From positions 13,910 to 77,909 of the forward strand of contig DATAGZ010000004.1 of the NCBI GenBank assembly GCA_036263455.1: a stretch of DNA of 64,000 nucleotides. Reading direction: 5' to 3'. The position numbers and the translations under genes are program-made. Shown here piece after piece: positions 1 through 8,957 of this stretch. The notes beneath the pieces were generated by a model that was given only the letters and a program-made list of their open reading frames with translations, did not search any database and had not been told where the DNA came from. The DNA is from DATAGZ01 sp036263455 (lineage in GTDB: Bacteria > Pseudomonadota > Alphaproteobacteria > Dongiales > Dongiaceae). Position 1 is the first letter of the stretch; every line of letters starts with the position of its first letter.

Positions 1-227
1 ACACACAGTGCACGGATGTGCCCGACCCGATCGATGACGCGATGCGTGGTCAATGAGCCGAGGAGGAATCCTACGGAATAAGCGGAGGAGATTATGCCGA
101 TCAGCAGCGCATTCACGCCGCGAAGATTGAGCTGGATGCCAATGACGGGATTGAGGAGGCCAAGACCGGCCTCGATCAGTGCAATCGCAACCAGAACCGG
201 GAGAGCAGGACGAATGGCATTCCACAT
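1..227 (-). CDS. MFS transporter, N-terminal fragment (cut by window edge)
   Basis: About 75 codons are visible on the minus strand, starting at ATG 225-227 and running off the left edge without a stop. The translation is very hydrophobic: a first transmembrane segment at about residues 8-28, then a second one with a GFLLGS stretch, followed by TTHRVIDRVGHIRAL. That last piece has the shape of MFS motif A between helices 2 and 3 (a basic, R-x-G-containing loop). This supports a major facilitator transporter, probably of the multidrug or sugar-phosphate type; the substrate cannot be told. The start is the first ATG before the hydrophobic segment, and no strong ribosome binding site precedes it. 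It reads away from the cupredoxin gene on the same strand. Confidence 0.65.
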   Translation of the reverse strand, partial: MWNAIRPALPVLVAIALIEAGLGLLNPVIGIQLNLRGVNALLIGIISSAYSVGFLLGSLTTHRVIDRVGHIRALC

Positions 228-321
228 AAACGCTAGGCTTACACGGACATGCTGCAAAGCACAATCGGCAGCGGCAAAGGCGCAGACGCAAGCCCGCGCC
301 TCTCGCGCCTAGTGTCACCCG

Positions 322-792
322 TTACGGGGTGACTGTGATGATCTGCCGCATACCTGCCATGAAATGCCCGGGCTGATTGCAAAGAACCAGGTAGCGCCCG
401 GGTTTCAATGCAAGTGTCAACTTACCGCTCTTACCTGGGGCAAGGTCCTCATCAAGCTCATGCACCTGGCCAAGCTTTTTCTCGTCGAGCTTGGTGCCAT
501 CCTCTTCGGTCGCGAACTCGGCGGTGGTGAGCTGCTCCTGGGTGAGCCTGGTTGGCATAACGAGAAACTCATGAGTCTGCATGGTGGCCGAGGTGTTGGC
601 GACGTCAAAAGTCACCTCGCCGGCCTTGAGCTCATTCGCGCTCAGAATCATGCCCATCGTTCCGTTGGACTTGTCCCATAGGGTCACGGTGACCGTCGTG
701 TTCTTGGTGGCCGCCGCCGCCATACCTCCTATCGCCAGCGTGGCTCCTATTACCAGTGCAATATTGCGCGCGGCGTGTGAAATATATTTCAT
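322..792 (-). CDS. Secreted cupredoxin (type 1 copper) domain protein
   Basis: This 156-residue protein has a signal peptide (hydrophobic core at about 10-28, ending AAAA) and one plastocyanin-like domain. Probable copper ligands are His74 in THEF, then Cys138, His143 and Met148 in CNQPGHFMAGM, the C-x4-H-x4-M spacing of cupredoxins. It is therefore probably a periplasmic blue-copper electron carrier or copper-binding protein. A charged insertion (about 92-118) separates the first His from the Cys-His-Met loop. It stands alone between the MFS gene and argJ, and nothing nearby names its redox partner. The domain call is strong; the physiological role is not known. Confidence 0.8.
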   Translation of the reverse strand: MKYISHAARNIALVIGATLAIGGMAAAATKNTTVTVTLWDKSNGTMGMILSANELKAGEVTFDVANTSATMQTHEFLVMPTRLTQEQLTTAEFATEEDGTKLDEKKLGQVHELDEDLAPGKSGKLTLALKPGRYLVLCNQPGHFMAGMRQIITVTP

Positions 793-1148
793 GGTTTCTC
801 CTTGTCTTGATGGCGCGAATGCTCGCGGTTCGCATATCGCGAACGGCCAAGCTATATCAGTGCCGAGTTACGCCTAACTGACATGTCCGGCATCGAGGGA
901 AGGTAAATCTAAAGCCGTCCTCTTGATGGGGGAGGTTTGGACGGGTGTTCTGCATTGCTCTTGCGCGTCATGCCCGGGCATTGTATTCGTCTGCGCGAGA
1001 TCACCGGGTCCAAATCCGATGATGACCAAGGGACGAGCCCTCAGGGAGAGGGTAGATACGAAACTCAGTCACGTCTTAGCAGAAAAACCGATCTGCGGAT
1101 TCAGTTTTCTCCCGTCAGGGATACGTGATTTGTTCGTTGGGTTTGCAG
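793..1148. other. Intergenic region with degraded palindromic repeat
   Basis: About 356 bases lie between the cupredoxin start and the argJ stop. I see no convincing gene: the open frames on either strand lack family resemblance and ribosome binding sites. The middle (about 960-1030) contains two pieces resembling short dispersed palindromes of alphaproteobacterial genomes: GTCATGCCCGGGC, and ATCACCGGGTCC followed by GATGATGAC. The first core is also found near 51.82 kb. The remainder is featureless to my reading. Confidence 0.4.
1000..1027. repeat. Degenerate REP-like palindrome
   Basis: ATCACCGGGTCC and the downstream CGATGATGAC form imperfect arms around a short AT-rich loop. Intact versions of such arms (roughly GATCACCGGG...CCCGGTGATGA) are, from memory, common dispersed repeats in Bradyrhizobium-like genomes. 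Here several arm positions no longer pair, so the copy looks decayed. Confidence 0.3.
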
Positions 1149-2366
1149 CTACGAACGGTAATCGGCGTTGATGTCGATATAGCGGTGGGTCAAGTCACAG
1201 GTCCAGATACGCGCCTGACCCTGGCCCACGCCGACATCGACCGCCATATGAATCTCGCGGCCGCGCATGTGACGCGTGACGGGTTCCTCGTCATAATCGG
1301 GGACTCGCATGCCCTGCGCGGCAACCGCCACACCGCCGATAGCAATTCTCAGTCGATCGCGGTCGGCAGCTTCCCCAGATTTGCCGACGGCCATGACGAT
1401 TCGTCCCCAATTCGCGTCCTCGCCGGCGATCGCGGTCTTGACCAAAGGAGAATTGCCAATGGCGAGGCCAATCCTGCGTGCCGCCTGATCCGACTGGGCG
1501 CCGGTTACTTCGATCGTGATGAATTTGCTGGCGCCCTCACCGTCGCGCACCACTTGGCAGGCGAGGTCGATGAGCACGCGTTCCAGCGCTTCCGCAAAGG
1601 CCGCCAAGTCGCGCTCGTCGGGAGTGAGATTGCCGGCTCGTCCGCTCGCCAGAAGCAGCAATGTATCATTGGTCGAGGTATCGCCATCTACCGTGATGCA
1701 ATTGAAGCTTGCCGCATTGGCCTTTTCGAGTGCCTGCTGGAGCATTGGCGCGGGAATGGCAGCATCAGTCGCTACGAAGCCCAGCATGGTTGCCATGTCC
1801 GGCGCGATCATGCCTGAGCCCTTGGCAATGCCGTTGATCGTGATCTTTCGGCCACCCATCATCGCGGTACAGGTTGCCTGTTTGGGAAAGGTGTCGGTGG
1901 TCATGATAGCGGCAGCGGCGGCGTGCCAGCCTTCATCGGTGAGTCCCGCGACCAGTTTAGGGATTACCGCGAGGATTTTTTTGTAATCGAGCGGCTCGCC
2001 AATGACGCCGGTGGAGGCGGGGAAAATCTTCTCGGGCGTGCACCCTAGCGCTTCCGCCAGCGCTGTCGCGCAGGCCCATGCCGCTTCGATGCCCGCCTGG
2101 CCGGTAAAGGCGTTGGCATTACCGGCATTGACCAAGATGGCGCGCGCTTCGCCAGCCGCGAGATGAGTCCGACAAAGCAGAACAGGTGCGGCCGCGGTGA
2201 GCGATCGAGTGAACACACCGGCCACGGTCGTGCCGGGCGCGCACTCGATCAAGAGGCAATCATCCCGGTTGCGGTAGCGCAGATTGCAGCACAGGCTGGC
2301 TAGGCGAAACCCCGCCAAGGCCGGCACCGCCGCAATCTCATTGGGGGCGAGTAGCGAGGCCAGCAT
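1149..2366 (-). CDS. argJ: Bifunctional glutamate N-acetyltransferase / N-acetylglutamate synthase ArgJ
   Basis: ArgJ moves acetyl from N-acetylornithine to glutamate (and can use acetyl-CoA), so it serves the first and fifth steps of arginine synthesis in the cytoplasm. The 405-residue length is normal. The autocleavage site is visible as KGSGMIAPDMATML, with the Ala192-Thr193 bond; Thr193 becomes the nucleophile of the beta chain. VNAGNANAFTG (about 79-89) and ITVDGDTSTND are further family signatures. The gene starts 5 bases after the stop of the parvulin gene on the same strand, so the two are probably co-transcribed. Parvulin-secA-argJ clustering is common in alphaproteobacteria. Confidence 0.95.
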   Translation of the reverse strand: MLASLLAPNEIAAVPALAGFRLASLCCNLRYRNRDDCLLIECAPGTTVAGVFTRSLTAAAPVLLCRTHLAAGEARAILVNAGNANAFTGQAGIEAAWACATALAEALGCTPEKIFPASTGVIGEPLDYKKILAVIPKLVAGLTDEGWHAAAAAIMTTDTFPKQATCTAMMGGRKITINGIAKGSGMIAPDMATMLGFVATDAAIPAPMLQQALEKANAASFNCITVDGDTSTNDTLLLLASGRAGNLTPDERDLAAFAEALERVLIDLACQVVRDGEGASKFITIEVTGAQSDQAARRIGLAIGNSPLVKTAIAGEDANWGRIVMAVGKSGEAADRDRLRIAIGGVAVAAQGMRVPDYDEEPVTRHMRGREIHMAVDVGVGQGQARIWTCDLTHRYIDINADYRS

Positions 2367-2371
2367 GGCTT

Positions 2372-3307
2372 CTACTGCTTCTGGGTAGGCGCCTGGGCGC
2401 CGGGCTGCGTCTGAGGCGCTGGGGGAGAGACCGGCGTACCATCGAGATTAAAAATTTCGATTTTCGCGGTCTTCTTCAAATCCTCCACGAGATTTTCCGC
2501 CTCTTGTTCTTCGACCTTTTGGCGAAGCTGATTCTTCAGCTGCGCATAAGGCGGGACAGTGCGATCGCGCTTGTCTGTGACCTTGATAATATGCCAGCCA
2601 AACTGCGTCTTCACTGGCTTTGCGCTGATCTCCCCCACCTTGAGCGCGAAAGCCGCATCGGAAAATTCCTTTACCGTCGTGCTTTTGACGATATAGCCGA
2701 GATCGCCGCCGCGGCTCGCCGTTCCCTTATCGGTAGACTTGGCCTCGGCCATCTTCGCGAAATCGCCGCCTTTTTTTAACTGGGCGATTGCATCGCGGGC
2801 CGATTTCTCGTCAGCAAATAGGATATGAGACACACGGATCTCCGGCTCCGGAGGCGTGGATTTCACGAGATTGTCATAGGTCGTTTTGACCATTTCTTCG
2901 GTTACTTTAGCTGCGACATATCGGCGAAGAAACACCTCTCTCGCAATTTCCGCCTTAGACTGGGCAAGCCGCTTCTGGTATTCAGGATCGTCTTCCAGCT
3001 TCTCGCCTTTGATGCGATTATTGAGCAGCTTGAAATCCACTAGCCGGTTCACAATGGGAACGTAAAGGGCGCTGGCTTGCTGCTGATATTGCGGCGGAAG
3101 GGCGCGTACCTGGTCAACCACGTCCTGATAGGTGATCGCCTCGCCATTCACCCGCGCCACTACCGTCGTAGGGGCGGGAGCAGCGGCTTGCGGCGCCGCA
3201 GCCGGGGCAGGTGGCGGAGTGACCGCTGGCTGCTGTGCCCAGGCCGGCCCAAAGAAAGCAACCACGGTACCCACCAGGATGCCGGTTCGCCACAATGCAC
3301 TTTTCAT
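2372..3307 (-). CDS. Periplasmic parvulin-type peptidyl-prolyl isomerase (PpiC/PrsA-like)
   Basis: This is a 311-residue secreted foldase that helps envelope proteins fold after export. I start it at ATG 3305-3307: the next residues give a typical signal peptide (MKSALWRTGILVG..., cleavage near Ala-Trp-Ala-Gln at about 24) and a GACGAGGG ribosome binding site lies just upstream. The frame stays open further upstream into the promoter region but without signal-peptide character. A Pro/Ala-rich linker follows the signal, then a helical SurA-N-like segment, the parvulin domain (about 150-245, with RVSHILF, GGDLGYI and FGWHIIKV), and a charged Pro/Gln tail. It is divergent from secA, fitting an export-linked role. 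Confidence 0.9.
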   Translation of the reverse strand: MKSALWRTGILVGTVVAFFGPAWAQQPAVTPPPAPAAAPQAAAPAPTTVVARVNGEAITYQDVVDQVRALPPQYQQQASALYVPIVNRLVDFKLLNNRIKGEKLEDDPEYQKRLAQSKAEIAREVFLRRYVAAKVTEEMVKTTYDNLVKSTPPEPEIRVSHILFADEKSARDAIAQLKKGGDFAKMAEAKSTDKGTASRGGDLGYIVKSTTVKEFSDAAFALKVGEISAKPVKTQFGWHIIKVTDKRDRTVPPYAQLKNQLRQKVEEQEAENLVEDLKKTAKIEIFNLDGTPVSPPAPQTQPGAQAPTQKQ

Positions 3308-3415
3308 TTTTAAACCCTCGTCTTCTACGAAAATGGCCAGTTTTTTCGATCCATTTAACGGCGAAATATGCCTAAATGGATACCTTACCGCAAGCACAAT
3401 CGAGGCGGGCCCGCG

Positions 3416-3444
3416 TTGACAGAGCGGCCGTTGCCCCCTATCTC
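3416..3444 (+). promoter_or_regulatory. Probable secA promoter
   Basis: TTGACA at 3416-3421 is followed after 17 bases by TATCTC (3439-3444). Read as TTGAC-N17-CTATCT it matches the alphaproteobacterial housekeeping pattern well. Transcription would begin at about 3450, leaving a leader of roughly 15 bases that contains the AAGAAAGG ribosome binding site of secA. This is a sequence match only. Confidence 0.5.
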
Positions 3445-3466
3445 TGATGGCAAAGAAAGGTCCCGC

Positions 3467-6085
3467 ATGCTCGCCGCCCTTGCCAAGCGCTTTTTTGGCA
3501 CAGCAAACGATCGTTTTATTCGCAGTCTCGATGGTCACGTTCGCGATATTAACGCGCGCGAAGCCGAGCTTGGGTCGCTGGACGACGCGAATTTGGCCAA
3601 GAAAACGTTGGAATTCCGGTCTCGACTGGAGGCGGAGGAAAGCCTCGACGGTATCATGGCCGAGGCCTTTGCCACCGTGCGCGAGGCAGCGCGGCGCGCT
3701 TTGGGCCAACGGCATTTCGACGTTCAGCTCATGGGCGGCATCGTTTTACATCAGGGGCGGATCGCCGAGATGCGTACGGGCGAGGGCAAAACCCTAGTAG
3801 CGACCCTGCCGGTTTATCTCAATGCCTTGTCCGGCAAGGGGGTCCATGTCGTGACGGTCAACGACTATCTCGCCAAACGCGACGCCGAGTGGATGGGACA
3901 AGTGTACCGTTTCCTCGGCTTAACAGTGGGCACCATCGTGGGCGGGATGAGTGATCCTGAGCGGCGCGCGGCCTACCGCGCCGACATCACCTACGGAACC
4001 AATAACGAATTCGGCTTCGATTATCTGCGCGACAATATGAAGTTTCGGCTAGAGGATCGCGTGCAGCGACCGTTCAATTACGCGATTGTCGATGAAGTCG
4101 ATTCCATTCTGATCGATGAGGCGCGCACGCCGCTGATCATTTCCGGACCCACCGAAGACAATTCCGATCTTTATTACAAGATCGACAAGCTTATCCCGCT
4201 GCTCAACGATGCCGATTATGAAAAGGACGAAAAGTCTCGTCACGTCACCTTGACGGAAGAAGGCACCGAACACGTCGAGCAATTGATGCGCGGGGCCGGC
4301 CAGCTGCGCCAGGGTTCGCTTTATGACATGCAGAACATTTCGCTTGTCCATCACGTCAACCAGGCGCTCCGCGCGCACAAGCTCTTCACGCGCGATGTCG
4401 ATTATATCGTCAAGGAGAACAAGGTCATCATCATCGACGAGTTCACCGGACGCATGATGGAAGGGCGGCGTTACTCGGAAGGCCTGCACCAGGCGCTTGA
4501 AGCCAAGGAACAGGTCGAGATTCAAAACGAGAACCAGACGCTGGCCTCGATCACCTATCAGAACTATTTCCGCCTCTATCCCAAGCTCGCCGGCATGACG
4601 GGGACCGCGATGACCGAGGCGCCGGAATTTTCCGATATCTATGGTCTTGATGTGATTGAAATTCCCACCAATGTCCCGGTCGCCCGCCGCGATGAGGATG
4701 ACGAGATCTATCGTACCGCGCGGGAAAAATATCAATCCATCATCGCGCTGATCCAGGAGTGCCGCGCGCGCCATCAACCGGTCCTGGTCGGAACCGTCTC
4801 GATCGAAAAGTCCGAATTGCTCTCGAGCCTCCTCAAGCAGAAAAGCATCCCTCACCAGGTTCTCAACGCCCGCTACCACGAGCAGGAGGCTCATATCATC
4901 GCCGATGCGGGCGTGCCGGGGGCAGTGACGATTGCAACCAACATGGCCGGCCGGGGAACCGACATCCAGCTCGGCGGGAATCTGCGTATGCGGCTCGAGC
5001 GCGAATTGGGGGGCATTAATGATCCCGCCGTTATCGCTGCCCGCACCGCCGAGATCGAGGCGGATGTTGCCGCCAAAAAGAAGATTGCGCTCGAGGCGGG
5101 GGGATTGTTTGTGGTCGGAACGGAGCGGCACGAGAGCCGGCGTATCGACAATCAGCTGCGCGGCCGGTCTGGTCGCCAGGGCGATCCGGGCGCCTCGCGC
5201 TTCTTCCTTTCGCTCGAAGATGACCTTATGCGCATTTTCGGCGCCGAGCGCATGGATGCCATGCTGCAGCGGCTAGGGCTCAAGGAAGGCGAATCGATTG
5301 TTCATCCCTGGGTTAATAAAGCACTTGAGAAGGCGCAGAGTCGCGTCGAGGCGCGCAATTTCGAGGTTCGCAAGAACCTGCTGCGCTTCGACAATGTCAT
5401 GAATGATCAACGCAAAGCTATTTACGAGCAGCGCGTGGAAATGATGGCCAGCCCCGATCTCAAGGATGAGATTGCCGCAATGCGCTTGCAGATCATCGAC
5501 GATTTAATCGCCCGCTATATTCCAGAACGCGCTTTTGCCGAGCAATGGGATACCAAAGGACTACACGAAGAAGTGCGGCGCCTGTTCGGTTTAGACCTGC
5601 CTGTCGAACAATGGGCCAAGGAGGAGGGCATTGCTGACGATGAGGTGAAGGCACGCCTCAAGAGCGAGGTCGAACGCAGCATGGCGGCGCGCACGGCGAA
5701 TGTCGGGATCGAAGTCATGCGCCAAGCCGAGAAGGCTCTGCTCTTGCAGCTTCTTGACCAGAATTGGAAAGAGCATCTGCTCGCCCTCGACCATCTTCGT
5801 CACGGTATCGGCTTGCGCGCCTATGGTCAGCGCGACCCGCTCAATGAATATAAGCGCGAAGCATTCGAGATGTTCGAGGCCATGCTGGAAAGACTGCGCG
5901 AGCAGGTCGTACAGCTTTTGTCGCATATAGAGATCCGGCCGGCGCAGCCTGCTCCGGCGGCCGACAATCGCGTCGACCTCAGCGATCCACGCACTTGGAA
6001 AGATCTTCCCCGCAACGCGGATTGTCCGTGCGGTTCCGGCAAGAAGCTGAAACATTGTCACGGTAAAATTCGCTATGCCGATTAG
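3467..6085 (+). CDS. secA: Preprotein translocase ATPase SecA
   Basis: SecA is the cytoplasmic ATPase that drives unfolded preproteins through SecYEG. I begin it at ATG 3467 because MLAALAKRFFGTANDR is the usual N-terminus and AAGAAAGG lies 7 bases upstream; the open frame extends 33 codons further but without homology. The 872 residues include Walker A (GEGKT, about 104-109), Walker B with VDEVDSILIDEARTP, the preprotein cross-linking domain, helicase domain II with NMAGRGTDIQLGG, and GLRAYGQRDP of the helical scaffold. The C-terminus keeps the zinc-binding CPCGSGKKLKHCHG that contacts SecB and ribosomes. hpnG starts on the base after its stop. Confidence 0.98.
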   Translation: MLAALAKRFFGTANDRFIRSLDGHVRDINAREAELGSLDDANLAKKTLEFRSRLEAEESLDGIMAEAFATVREAARRALGQRHFDVQLMGGIVLHQGRIAEMRTGEGKTLVATLPVYLNALSGKGVHVVTVNDYLAKRDAEWMGQVYRFLGLTVGTIVGGMSDPERRAAYRADITYGTNNEFGFDYLRDNMKFRLEDRVQRPFNYAIVDEVDSILIDEARTPLIISGPTEDNSDLYYKIDKLIPLLNDADYEKDEKSRHVTLTEEGTEHVEQLMRGAGQLRQGSLYDMQNISLVHHVNQALRAHKLFTRDVDYIVKENKVIIIDEFTGRMMEGRRYSEGLHQALEAKEQVEIQNENQTLASITYQNYFRLYPKLAGMTGTAMTEAPEFSDIYGLDVIEIPTNVPVARRDEDDEIYRTAREKYQSIIALIQECRARHQPVLVGTVSIEKSELLSSLLKQKSIPHQVLNARYHEQEAHIIADAGVPGAVTIATNMAGRGTDIQLGGNLRMRLERELGGINDPAVIAARTAEIEADVAAKKKIALEAGGLFVVGTERHESRRIDNQLRGRSGRQGDPGASRFFLSLEDDLMRIFGAERMDAMLQRLGLKEGESIVHPWVNKALEKAQSRVEARNFEVRKNLLRFDNVMNDQRKAIYEQRVEMMASPDLKDEIAAMRLQIIDDLIARYIPERAFAEQWDTKGLHEEVRRLFGLDLPVEQWAKEEGIADDEVKARLKSEVERSMAARTANVGIEVMRQAEKALLLQLLDQNWKEHLLALDHLRHGIGLRAYGQRDPLNEYKREAFEMFEAMLERLREQVVQLLSHIEIRPAQPAPAADNRVDLSDPRTWKDLPRNADCPCGSGKKLKHCHGKIRYAD

Positions 6086-6727
6086 ATGATCGGGATTATT
6101 ACTGGCATGCGTGCCGAAGCGCGGCTGGTCGAAGGTCTAACTCCACTGATTGCAAGCACGGGCGGGCACCGCCATAGTACCGAACAGGCCGTCGCGGCGC
6201 TTGTGAAGCGTGGGGCCACTCGCCTGGTCAGTTTCGGTATCGCCGGCGGACTCGATCCCAGGCTCCGCACCGGCGATGTCGTGGTCTCCACCTTGGTCAG
6301 GACGGTGCTGGGCGCAGCACTTCGCTCTTCCGAAACCGCGCCGCCGCTTCCTTTAAACCCCCGCGTGCATATCACCGTGGGTCCCGTCTTGGGAGCGGAC
6401 CGGCCGCTGCGAAGCCTGGCGGATAAACAGCACGCATTTAGAGATTCCGGCGCGTTGGCGGTCGATATGGAAAGCGACATCGTCGCGCGTTCGGGTCTGC
6501 CTTTCCTGGTCATTCGGGCGATCGCCGACGATGCGGGAATGGCGTTACCGTCTGCCGTCCTGGCTGGCCTGGATGAAACGGGCCGCGCACGCGCGTGGCC
6601 CGTTTTGGCGGCGCTCGCATGCCGGCCCTCGGAAAGTATGGCGGTCCTGCGCGCGGCGTTGGCCTCGCGCGCGGCGCTTATCAGCCTATTCCGCTGCCGC
6701 GCGCTGCTCGGCGCGGATCCGGTTTAG
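6086..6727 (+). CDS. hpnG: Hopanoid-associated nucleoside phosphorylase HpnG
   Basis: HpnG is a purine-nucleoside-phosphorylase-like enzyme that removes adenine from adenosylhopane to give ribosylhopane (phosphate). The 213-residue protein starts MIGIITGMRAEA, has the Gly-rich SFGIAGGL loop and the nucleosidase active-site motif AVDMES (about 130-135). It starts directly on the base after the secA stop, so it is probably expressed from the secA promoter. Its 3' end overlaps the 3' end of the convergent hpnH, the gene for the preceding pathway step, by 42 bases. In many genomes hpnG and hpnH lie in the same direction, so this arrangement is rearranged. A general MTA/SAH nucleosidase is the alternative, but the neighbour makes HpnG more likely. 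Confidence 0.82.
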   Translation: MIGIITGMRAEARLVEGLTPLIASTGGHRHSTEQAVAALVKRGATRLVSFGIAGGLDPRLRTGDVVVSTLVRTVLGAALRSSETAPPLPLNPRVHITVGPVLGADRPLRSLADKQHAFRDSGALAVDMESDIVARSGLPFLVIRAIADDAGMALPSAVLAGLDETGRARAWPVLAALACRPSESMAVLRAALASRAALISLFRCRALLGADPV

Positions 6728-7819
6728 GTTCTCCTCGACATGGCGGGAGAAGACATATTCCGCCGGCCGCTGCTTGCTCAGATCGATATCGCTGGCCATT
6801 TTGCCCTCAACCTTGACACCGAACAGCGCCGTCATGGCCGCGCGCCATGGCCTGCGAATCGCATCCTTGACCGCGGTGGGTTCATAGCCGCAATGAGCCA
6901 TGCAGTTGGCGCATTTTTCGTATTTTCCGGTGCCGTAGGAATCCCAATCCGTGGTCTCGAGCAGCTCCTTAAAACTCTTGGCATAACCTTCACCCAGCAG
7001 ATAGCAGGGCTTCTGCCAGCCGAACACGGTGAAGGTGGGAATACCCCAGGGTGTGCATTCGTAATTCTCATTGCCCGCGAGGAAATTCAGGAACTGCGAG
7101 GATTGGCCGAAGCGCCATTGGCGCGCCCGGTTGCCGCGCCGGAAAATATCGCGGAAGAGCTGGCGGGTCTTCTGGCGGTTGAGGAAATGCTCTTGATCGG
7201 GTGCCCGCTCGTAGGCATAGCCTGGCGACATCATGATATTGTCCACGCCCATTTTCATGACGTCATCGAAAAAGGCCGCGGCGCGCGCGGGCTCGGTACC
7301 CTCGAAGAAGGTGCAATTAATATTGACCCGGAATCCCTTTGCCTTGGCGAGTTTGATCGCCTCGACCGCTTTTTCGTATACGCCCTGCTGGCATACCGAC
7401 TTGTCGTGCTCTTCCTGCGAGCCATCGAGATGAACCGACCATGTGAAATACGGCGAAGGACGGAATTGATCGATCTTCTTCTCGAGCAGGAGCGCGTTGG
7501 TGCATAGATAGACGAACCGCTTCTGGGCAATCAGCCCTTCAACGATCTGCGGCATTTCCTTGTGAAGCAGCGGTTCACCGCCGGCGATCGAAACCACCGG
7601 CGCGCCGCATTCCTCGGCTGCCGTGAGCGCATCCTTGACCGAGACCCGCATGTTGAGGATCTCGTCCGGGTAATCGATCTTGCCACAGCCCGCGCAGGCA
7701 AGGTTGCATCGGAACAGCGGCTCCAGCATGAACACCAGCGGATAGCGTTTGCGGCCCTTGAGATGCTGCCTGACGACATAACTGCCTACGCGCAAGGCCT
7801 GATGAAGCGGTACGGACAT
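6686..7819 (-). CDS. hpnH: Hopanoid biosynthesis radical SAM protein HpnH
   Basis: HpnH joins an adenosyl radical to diploptene, giving adenosylhopane, the first step to C35 hopanoids. The 377 residues show the radical-SAM cysteines Cys38, Cys42 and Cys45 in CNLACAGC, the SAM-binding SIAGGEPLLH segment, and a Cys-rich C-terminal region (YEKCANCMAHCGYEP) typical of the family. It lies 12 bases downstream of ispH on the same strand and is almost certainly co-transcribed with it. Start and length agree with family members. Confidence in the assignment is high because sequence from MSVPLHQALRVG onward is strongly conserved in HpnH proteins. Confidence 0.95.
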   Translation of the reverse strand: MSVPLHQALRVGSYVVRQHLKGRKRYPLVFMLEPLFRCNLACAGCGKIDYPDEILNMRVSVKDALTAAEECGAPVVSIAGGEPLLHKEMPQIVEGLIAQKRFVYLCTNALLLEKKIDQFRPSPYFTWSVHLDGSQEEHDKSVCQQGVYEKAVEAIKLAKAKGFRVNINCTFFEGTEPARAAAFFDDVMKMGVDNIMMSPGYAYERAPDQEHFLNRQKTRQLFRDIFRRGNRARQWRFGQSSQFLNFLAGNENYECTPWGIPTFTVFGWQKPCYLLGEGYAKSFKELLETTDWDSYGTGKYEKCANCMAHCGYEPTAVKDAIRRPWRAAMTALFGVKVEGKMASDIDLSKQRPAEYVFSRHVEENLNRIRAEQRAAAE

Positions 7820-7831
7820 GGTTTCTTTTCC

Positions 7832-8779
7832 TTATTCTTGCGCCATCTCGGCGTCGTCGTCGATCAGCTCGGCGGGCAGCCGGAAACGGACATTCTCCGC
7901 GACCCCCTCCATGACCGACAGATCAATATTCTTGATCTCCTTGAGCCGGGCGATGACGTCCTGCACCAAGACGTCGGGCGCCGAGGCGCCGGCGGTCACG
8001 CCCACGGACCGGACGCCTTCGAGCCATTCCGGCTTCAAGGCGGCGGCGTCCTCGATGAGATATGCATCGATGCCGAGCTCGACCGCGATCTCTCGCAATC
8101 GGTTGGAATTGGAAGAATTGGCCGCGCCGATCACCAGGATCGCATCCACCTGGCCGGCGAGGTCACGCACGGCGCGTTGGCGGTTCTGGGTGGCATAGCA
8201 GATGTCCTTGGTATCGGGACCGACGATCGAGGGAAAGCGTGCTTTCAAGGCTTCGATGACCTCGCGGGTATCATCGACGCTCAGTGTGGTCTGTGTCACA
8301 TAGGACAATCTTTCCGGGTCCTTGACCTGGAGCGTCGCGACATCGGCCGCGGTCGAAATGAGATGAACGCCGCCCGGCACGCGCCCGACCGTGCCTTCGA
8401 CCTCCGGATGACCGGCATGGCCGATGAGAATCACCTCGCGTCCCTGGCCGGCATAACGCTGGCCCTCGTTATGCACTTTCGAGACAAGCGGACAGGTCGC
8501 ATCAATGACATGAAGTCCGCGCTGATTGGCGGCATCCTCGACCGAGCGCGACACGCCGTGCGCGCTGAAGATGGCGATTTTTCCCTCGGGAATCTCGTCC
8601 AGCTCCTCGACGAAGATCACGCCCTTGGCCCGCAGGCTCTCGACCACGTGGCGGTTGTGCACGATTTCGTGACGGACATATACGGGGGGGCCGAATTTCT
8701 CCAGCGCGCGCTCGACGATTTCGATGGCGCGTTCCACCCCGGCACAAAAACCGCGCGGCTGCGCGAGGACGACTCTCAT
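7832..8779 (-). CDS. ispH: 4-hydroxy-3-methylbut-2-enyl diphosphate reductase IspH
   Basis: IspH is the last MEP-pathway enzyme, reducing HMBPP to IPP and DMAPP with a [4Fe-4S] cluster. The 315-residue protein keeps the three cluster cysteines Cys12 (RGFCAGV), Cys96 (DATCPLV) and Cys194 (DICYATQ), plus VTQTTLS and the SSNSNRL substrate loop. It is followed by hpnH and is divergent from dxs, the first enzyme of the same pathway, across 178 bases. In many alphaproteobacteria ispH is instead followed by thrB and rnhA; here that pair lies 30 kb away. Confidence 0.97.
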   Translation of the reverse strand: MRVVLAQPRGFCAGVERAIEIVERALEKFGPPVYVRHEIVHNRHVVESLRAKGVIFVEELDEIPEGKIAIFSAHGVSRSVEDAANQRGLHVIDATCPLVSKVHNEGQRYAGQGREVILIGHAGHPEVEGTVGRVPGGVHLISTAADVATLQVKDPERLSYVTQTTLSVDDTREVIEALKARFPSIVGPDTKDICYATQNRQRAVRDLAGQVDAILVIGAANSSNSNRLREIAVELGIDAYLIEDAAALKPEWLEGVRSVGVTAGASAPDVLVQDVIARLKEIKNIDLSVMEGVAENVRFRLPAELIDDDAEMAQE

Positions 8780-8957
8780 GCGGCTCCTACAGACAAGCTA
8801 CCCGAAGATTTTCGCCCTTGTACACAAAATGCCCGACCTTTGCCAGAATTTTATCTGTCGCCGGCTTGGCCTACCGGGATATCAGGAATAACTAGCCAAC
8901 CGGACGCAAATTTCTTATAAGCGGGATTATCTCCTCGGGGTTTGTTAAGGTAAGAGA

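Noticed and set aside
94..312. Small plus-strand frame at the left edge
   Set aside because: The minus-strand reading of the same bases gives a good MFS transporter N-terminus, which accounts for the region.
923..1171. Open frames on the plus strand between the cupredoxin gene and argJ
   Set aside because: They run through repeat-like sequence and into antisense of argJ, have no family resemblance and no ribosome binding site.
3368..3466. Earlier start for secA
   Set aside because: It would place the TTGACA promoter and ribosome binding site inside the coding sequence, and the added residues do not resemble SecA.
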